Source: Dongia_A sp044226685 (GTDB lineage Bacteria; Pseudomonadota; Alphaproteobacteria; Dongiales; Dongiaceae). From it: 64,000 nucleotides of DNA. How positions within the stretch are numbered: position 1 is the first letter of the stretch; every line of letters starts with the position of its first letter. Location: NCBI GenBank assembly GCA_044226685.1, contig JBGAGP010000006.1:7516-71515 (forward strand), in the 5' to 3' direction. Below are positions 60,914 to 64,000 of the stretch, one piece after another. Under the pieces are notes generated by a model. It was not told the origin of the DNA. It made no database searches and saw only the letters and a program-made list of their open reading frames with translations. The translations under genes and the position numbers were made by a program.

Positions 60914-62263
60914 CTACATAAAGAACGGCACCAGGGTCGAGATCAGGCTGTTCAGCGCTTCCCACTTCTTGGGCGGCGATTTCAGCAAGGTATCCTTCTG
61001 GTAGACCTTGGGCAGGTCGATGGCCTTGGCCGTCTGGCCCTCGGCGGCGTTGTAGGCCTCGATCATCTCGTTGGCGATCGCCGCATAGCCGATGGCCGAG
61101 GGATGCATGTTGTCGAGGCCGGCGATGCCGCCCTGGAATTTCAGCGGCGAGGAGGCGAAGGGCAGGTTGGTGATGCGCTTCACCAGCTTACCACCCTTGC
61201 GGATCTCGACCGAGCGGGCATCGCCGTAGTGCTTGGAATCGTAGGCCTCGATGCCGGCATAGAGATCGACCGGCACCAGCGTGATCGGCGTGCCGGCGAG
61301 CTCTGCCCGGATCGCCTTCACCGCCTCGTCGTTGGCGGTCTTGATCACCTGGTCGTAGGCCTTCATCGCCTGCGGCGTCACCGGCGCGCGCAGCGCCACC
61401 TTGGTCGAATACTCGCTGTAGTATTTGCCGTTCAGCGCCTTGCGCTTGGCGTTGTCGAGGAAATCGGTGTCCTGGTAGGGCGCCAGGTTCGGCACCGCGC
61501 GCGGCCGGATCAGGGTGTTGAAATAGACGAACTTGAGATCGTTCCTGAGGTTGGCGGCGAGGAACTGGCCCAGCCGCCGGGCCTGGCGCACGATCTCCTG
61601 CGCGCCGGGGCAGGTGGCGAAGTCGAGATCCTTGGAATCATAGGCGCCGAGCATGCCGAAGCGGAACAGGCCTTCATTGGCGCCGATGTTGACCAGCAGA
61701 CGTTCCGGCAGGCGCGAGGCGACCTGCTCGAGCTGCGAGAGTTGCGCGGTCTCGGCATAGGCCGAGCCGGCGCTGGGGTCGAGCAGGAAGGCGTCGTTCA
61801 GGCTGAACCACAACCGGGCGGCAGCACCGAGGTCGAGATTGTCCGCCGCCTGCAGCTGGTCGAGGCTGGCCAGGGCTTCGGCCCGCGCATCACCGCCGCG
61901 GCGATCGAACAAATCCGACCAGTCGGCGCCGGCGCAGGCGATGTTGTCGAAGAAGATCGGCTTCGCCTTCGGCTTGGCGCCGAGCCAGGCCTTGGCATTC
62001 TTCAGCATCGCCGATTGCAGGGTGAACAGCGAGACGATGCCCTGGCGCGCCATGTCCTCGAGGTCGAACAGGACCGCGCGCGGATAGACCGGGCGCTTGA
62101 AGGGCAGGCCGACGGCCTCGACGAATTGCTGGACCGGCGAGACGGCGGCGAGGTCGTCGCGGATGGTGAGCGAGCGGACGCCGTTGAACATGGAATCGCC
62201 GATCGCCATGACCGGTGGGCGCATGGCGCCCTTCAGCGCCAGATGGTTGGGCGGCAGAATCAT
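60914..62263 (-). CDS. SGNH/GDSL-family hydrolase-like protein
   Basis: The 449-residue protein has block I AIGDSMFNGVRS (Ser24 nucleophile), block III with Asn in VNIGANEGLF, and block V DNMHPSAIGYAAIA (~Asp384, His387), so the SGNH catalytic set is present. It is longer than a simple esterase, with a middle part of ~180 residues not recognised. There is no clear signal peptide, although the substrate may be a lipid or an acylated polymer. The block III form GANE differs from the usual G-x-N-D. The nearest upstream gene is the Lrp-type regulator, 116 bases away. Confidence 0.8.
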   Translation of the reverse strand: MILPPNHLALKGAMRPPVMAIGDSMFNGVRSLTIRDDLAAVSPVQQFVEAVGLPFKRPVYPRAVLFDLEDMARQGIVSLFTLQSAMLKNAKAWLGAKPKAKPIFFDNIACAGADWSDLFDRRGGDARAEALASLDQLQAADNLDLGAAARLWFSLNDAFLLDPSAGSAYAETAQLSQLEQVASRLPERLLVNIGANEGLFRFGMLGAYDSKDLDFATCPGAQEIVRQARRLGQFLAANLRNDLKFVYFNTLIRPRAVPNLAPYQDTDFLDNAKRKALNGKYYSEYSTKVALRAPVTPQAMKAYDQVIKTANDEAVKAIRAELAGTPITLVPVDLYAGIEAYDSKHYGDARSVEIRKGGKLVKRITNLPFASSPLKFQGGIAGLDNMHPSAIGYAAIANEMIEAYNAAEGQTAKAIDLPKVYQKDTLLKSPPKKWEALNSLISTLVPFFM

Positions 62264-62379
62264 CGCACATCTCCCCCACCGCGCCGCGCGGCCCTCTGCG
62301 GGGCGGTTGTCACGCCACTGTAACCGGCGAAATGCGCCGCGGCAACGCGGGGCGCCGAGTCGCGGGAAGCGGCCGGATG

Positions 62380-62802
62380 TCAGATGTTGCGGTTGAGGAC
62401 GATGGAGGTGGTGACGTCGGCGACCGCCGCATGCGCGGAGATCCGGTCGCGCGCGGCGTTGACGCGCTCGGTGGTGTCGGCAGCGATCTCCAGCAGCAGG
62501 TCGATGTCGCCGGTGAGCGAGGCGCAGCTGCGCACCTCCGGAAGCCCGCGCAGGAATTCGACGAGGTCCAGGGCCGGCGTGCGCTTCAAGCGGACGAAGA
62601 GGTAGGCCGAAACACCCGGCGCGGGCGCTGCGATGTCCGCGCGGTAGCCGCGGATGACGCCCTCGGCCTCCAGCCGCGCCATCCGTTCACGCAAGGACGA
62701 GCGGGCGATGCCGACCTTGGCCGCGAGCGCCTTCAGGGACAGCCGCGCATCCGCCCGCAGCAGGTCGAGGAGCTTCTGGTCCTTGTCGTCGAGGGGGCGC
62801 AT
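62380..62802 (-). CDS. Lrp/AsnC-family transcriptional regulator
   Basis: The 140-residue regulator has an N-terminal winged helix-turn-helix (~3-55: LDDKDQKLLDLLRADARLS, ARSSLRERMARLEAEGV) and a RAM ligand-binding domain (~65-138). The ATG at 62800-62802 gives the usual length; an upstream extension is open but unlike the family. It is divergent from the right-edge gene (152 bases between), which it probably controls, as Lrp-type genes beside aminotransferases often do. The intergenic region holds CGCCC-AAAA-GGGCG (62842-62855), a possible operator or hairpin. Confidence 0.9.
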   Translation of the reverse strand: MRPLDDKDQKLLDLLRADARLSLKALAAKVGIARSSLRERMARLEAEGVIRGYRADIAAPAPGVSAYLFVRLKRTPALDLVEFLRGLPEVRSCASLTGDIDLLLEIAADTTERVNAARDRISAHAAVADVTTSIVLNRNI

Positions 62803-62954
62803 GGGCGGCGGGAAACTCGGCCTGGCAAAATGGCGGCGGAACGCCCAAAAGGGCGGTTGCATTCGGGCCCTCATCCTCAGCAGATTGGGCGCTCGGTCAA
62901 TGGGTTAATAGACCTCCAGACGCGGATCGCGGCCGGAGGCGAAGGGTAGCGAAG

Positions 62955-64000
62955 ATGTCGGTTCTCACCACCCCACCACCCAGCTTCTCGGCCGAGGAGG
63001 CCGCCGCCATCGCCCGGCGGCTCTATGGCCTGGAGGGCACGCTCGCGCCGCTCGACAGCGAGCGGGACCAGAATTTCCGCCTGACCGAGGCGGACGGCAC
63101 CGCCTGGGTGCTGAAGATCGCCAATGCGGCGGAGAGCTTCGCGGCGCTGGACTTCCAGGCGGCGCTGCTGCGCCACGTCCAGGGGGCGGATGCGAGCCTG
63201 CCGCTGCCGCATCTGCGCCCGACCCAGGGCGACCTGGGGGGCGGCACGGGTGGCCGGCGCGACCTGGGCGAGGCCCCGGGGCGCGACGGCGCGCGCCACT
63301 ATGTGCGGGTGGTGAGCTGGCTGCCCGGCCGGCTCTATTCCAGCGCGCAGAAGACGCCGGAACTGTTCGACAGCCTGGGCCAGATGCTGGGCCGGCTGGA
63401 CCGCGCGTTGCAGGGTTTCGGCCATCCGGGCGGGCACCGGGTGTTCGACTGGGACATCAAGCAGGCGGGCAACTCGCGCCAGCGGCTGGATTTCATTGAC
63501 GATGCGGAGCAGCGCCGCATCCTGGAGCATTTCCTCGGACGGTTCGAGACCGGTGTCGCGGCGCGCCTGGCGCGGCTGCGCGCCCAGGTGATCCACGGCG
63601 ATGCCAACGACAACAACCTGCTGGTCGATGGCGAGATTGGCCGGCGCGTCACCGGGCTGATCGATTTCGGCGATGCGATCCACAGCGCGGTGATCGGCGA
63701 GCTGGCGGTGGCTTCCGCCTACGCGATCCTCGACCAGGACGCGCCGCTGGAGGTCGCCGGGCGCATTACCGCAGCCTATCACCGGGAATTCCCGCTGCAA
63801 TCGGACGAGCTCGATCTGCTGTTCGACCTGATGGCCATGCGGCTGGTGACCAGCGTCACGCTGTCCGCCTCGCGCCGCGAGCGGGTCAAGGACAACGCCT
63901 ATCTCAACATCAGCGAGGCGCCGGCCTGGGCGGCGCTGGCGCGGCTCAGGCGCATGGACCCGGCGCTGGCGACGGGCCTGCTGCGCCATGCCTGCGGCTT
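62955..64000 (+). CDS. APH-type phosphotransferase domain, N-terminal part of a larger protein (runs off right edge)
   Basis: The frame is open from the ATG at 62955 to the end of the window (~348 residues), with AAGGG upstream. It has a kinase-like APH fold: QNFRLTEADGTAWVLKIAN with the ATP-binding Lys, then the catalytic loop VIHGDANDNNLLV and the metal-binding LIDFGDAIHSAVIGELA. The beginning (SFSAEEAAAIARRLYGLEG) matches the front of long bacterial proteins that combine an APH domain, often a peptidase M23-like segment and a class III aminotransferase (~1000 residues). That the rest follows is inference. The divergent Lrp gene supports an amine or amino-acid role. Confidence 0.82.
   Translation, partial: MSVLTTPPPSFSAEEAAAIARRLYGLEGTLAPLDSERDQNFRLTEADGTAWVLKIANAAESFAALDFQAALLRHVQGADASLPLPHLRPTQGDLGGGTGGRRDLGEAPGRDGARHYVRVVSWLPGRLYSSAQKTPELFDSLGQMLGRLDRALQGFGHPGGHRVFDWDIKQAGNSRQRLDFIDDAEQRRILEHFLGRFETGVAARLARLRAQVIHGDANDNNLLVDGEIGRRVTGLIDFGDAIHSAVIGELAVASAYAILDQDAPLEVAGRITAAYHREFPLQSDELDLLFDLMAMRLVTSVTLSASRRERVKDNAYLNISEAPAWAALARLRRMDPALATGLLRHACG

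Noticed and set aside
60900..60915. A shared bidirectional terminator between corA and the SGNH hydrolase gene
   Set aside because: Only nine bases separate the stops and no hairpin with T runs is visible there.
62842..62855. CGCCC-AAAA-GGGCG inverted repeat as a terminator
   Set aside because: It is short, lies between divergent genes and has no T run; an operator for the Lrp-type protein is possible but unproven.

Overview
The window is 64 kb of GC-rich, densely coding bacterial chromosome. Both edges cut genes: a PAS sensor at the left, and an APH-type phosphotransferase, probably the front of a larger enzyme, at the right. The gene content points to an alphaproteobacterium, most likely of the Rhodospirillales: NDUFA12, Mth938/NDUFAF3-like and NDUFAF6-like complex I accessory homologues, an IalB-family protein, DUF2155, stand-alone PAS_5-type proteins, a eukaryote-like NADP isocitrate dehydrogenase and a single large B12-dependent (class II) ribonucleotide reductase. 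I see no rRNA, complete tRNA, insertion sequence, prophage or CRISPR array.

Layout. 1-3.6 kb: PAS sensor, SDR + AspH-like hydroxylase pair, RlaP-type nucleotidyltransferase, cytosolic cyclophilin. 3.6-8.7 kb: dispersed palindromic repeat, terminator, nrdJ with an unusually rich regulatory region (two NrdR-box pairs and a DnaA box), and an EamA transporter. 9.0-19.5 kb: what looks like the ancestral alphaproteobacterial block M48 peptidase / dsbA / aroQ-accB-accC / aat / DUF2155 / mlaD / NDUFA12, interrupted between accC and aat by a DinB protein, a small secreted protein, an IalB protein and a TIGR03032 protein. At that insertion accC and the TIGR03032 gene collide tail to tail and neither has its normal stop. 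19.5-24.6 kb: a gamma-glutamyltransferase-like lipoprotein without its catalytic Thr, an aminotransferase, a PrsW-type protease and two tandem PAS proteins. 24.6-31.6 kb: periplasmic cyclophilin, icd, LOG protein, LysM protein, and the phospholipid genes psd-pssA plus a second CDP-alcohol phosphatidyltransferase. 31.6-41.1 kb: RND pump, Crp/Fnr regulator, MFS and EamA exporters, LysR regulator divergent from a TauE/SafE exporter. 41.2-50.9 kb: lytic transglycosylase, yajC-secD-secF-Mth938, then an orphan DNA methyltransferase, an OGT-like protein and a PuuD-like membrane protein before the NDUFAF6 homologue. 51-56.5 kb: BKACE enzyme, hydrolases, and an ECF sigma / anti-sigma / subtilase operon. 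56.6-64 kb: sulfotransferase with a two-lobed glycosyltransferase-like protein, CorA, SGNH hydrolase, and an Lrp regulator divergent from the right-edge gene.

Most of the window is housekeeping: nucleotide reduction, fatty-acid and phospholipid synthesis, Sec export, envelope maintenance and respiratory-complex accessory factors. The places most worth following up are the sigma/anti-sigma/subtilase operon, where the anti-sigma outer domain resembles the protease pro-domain, the accC collision, the nrdJ control region, and the two enzyme homologues lacking their nucleophiles.
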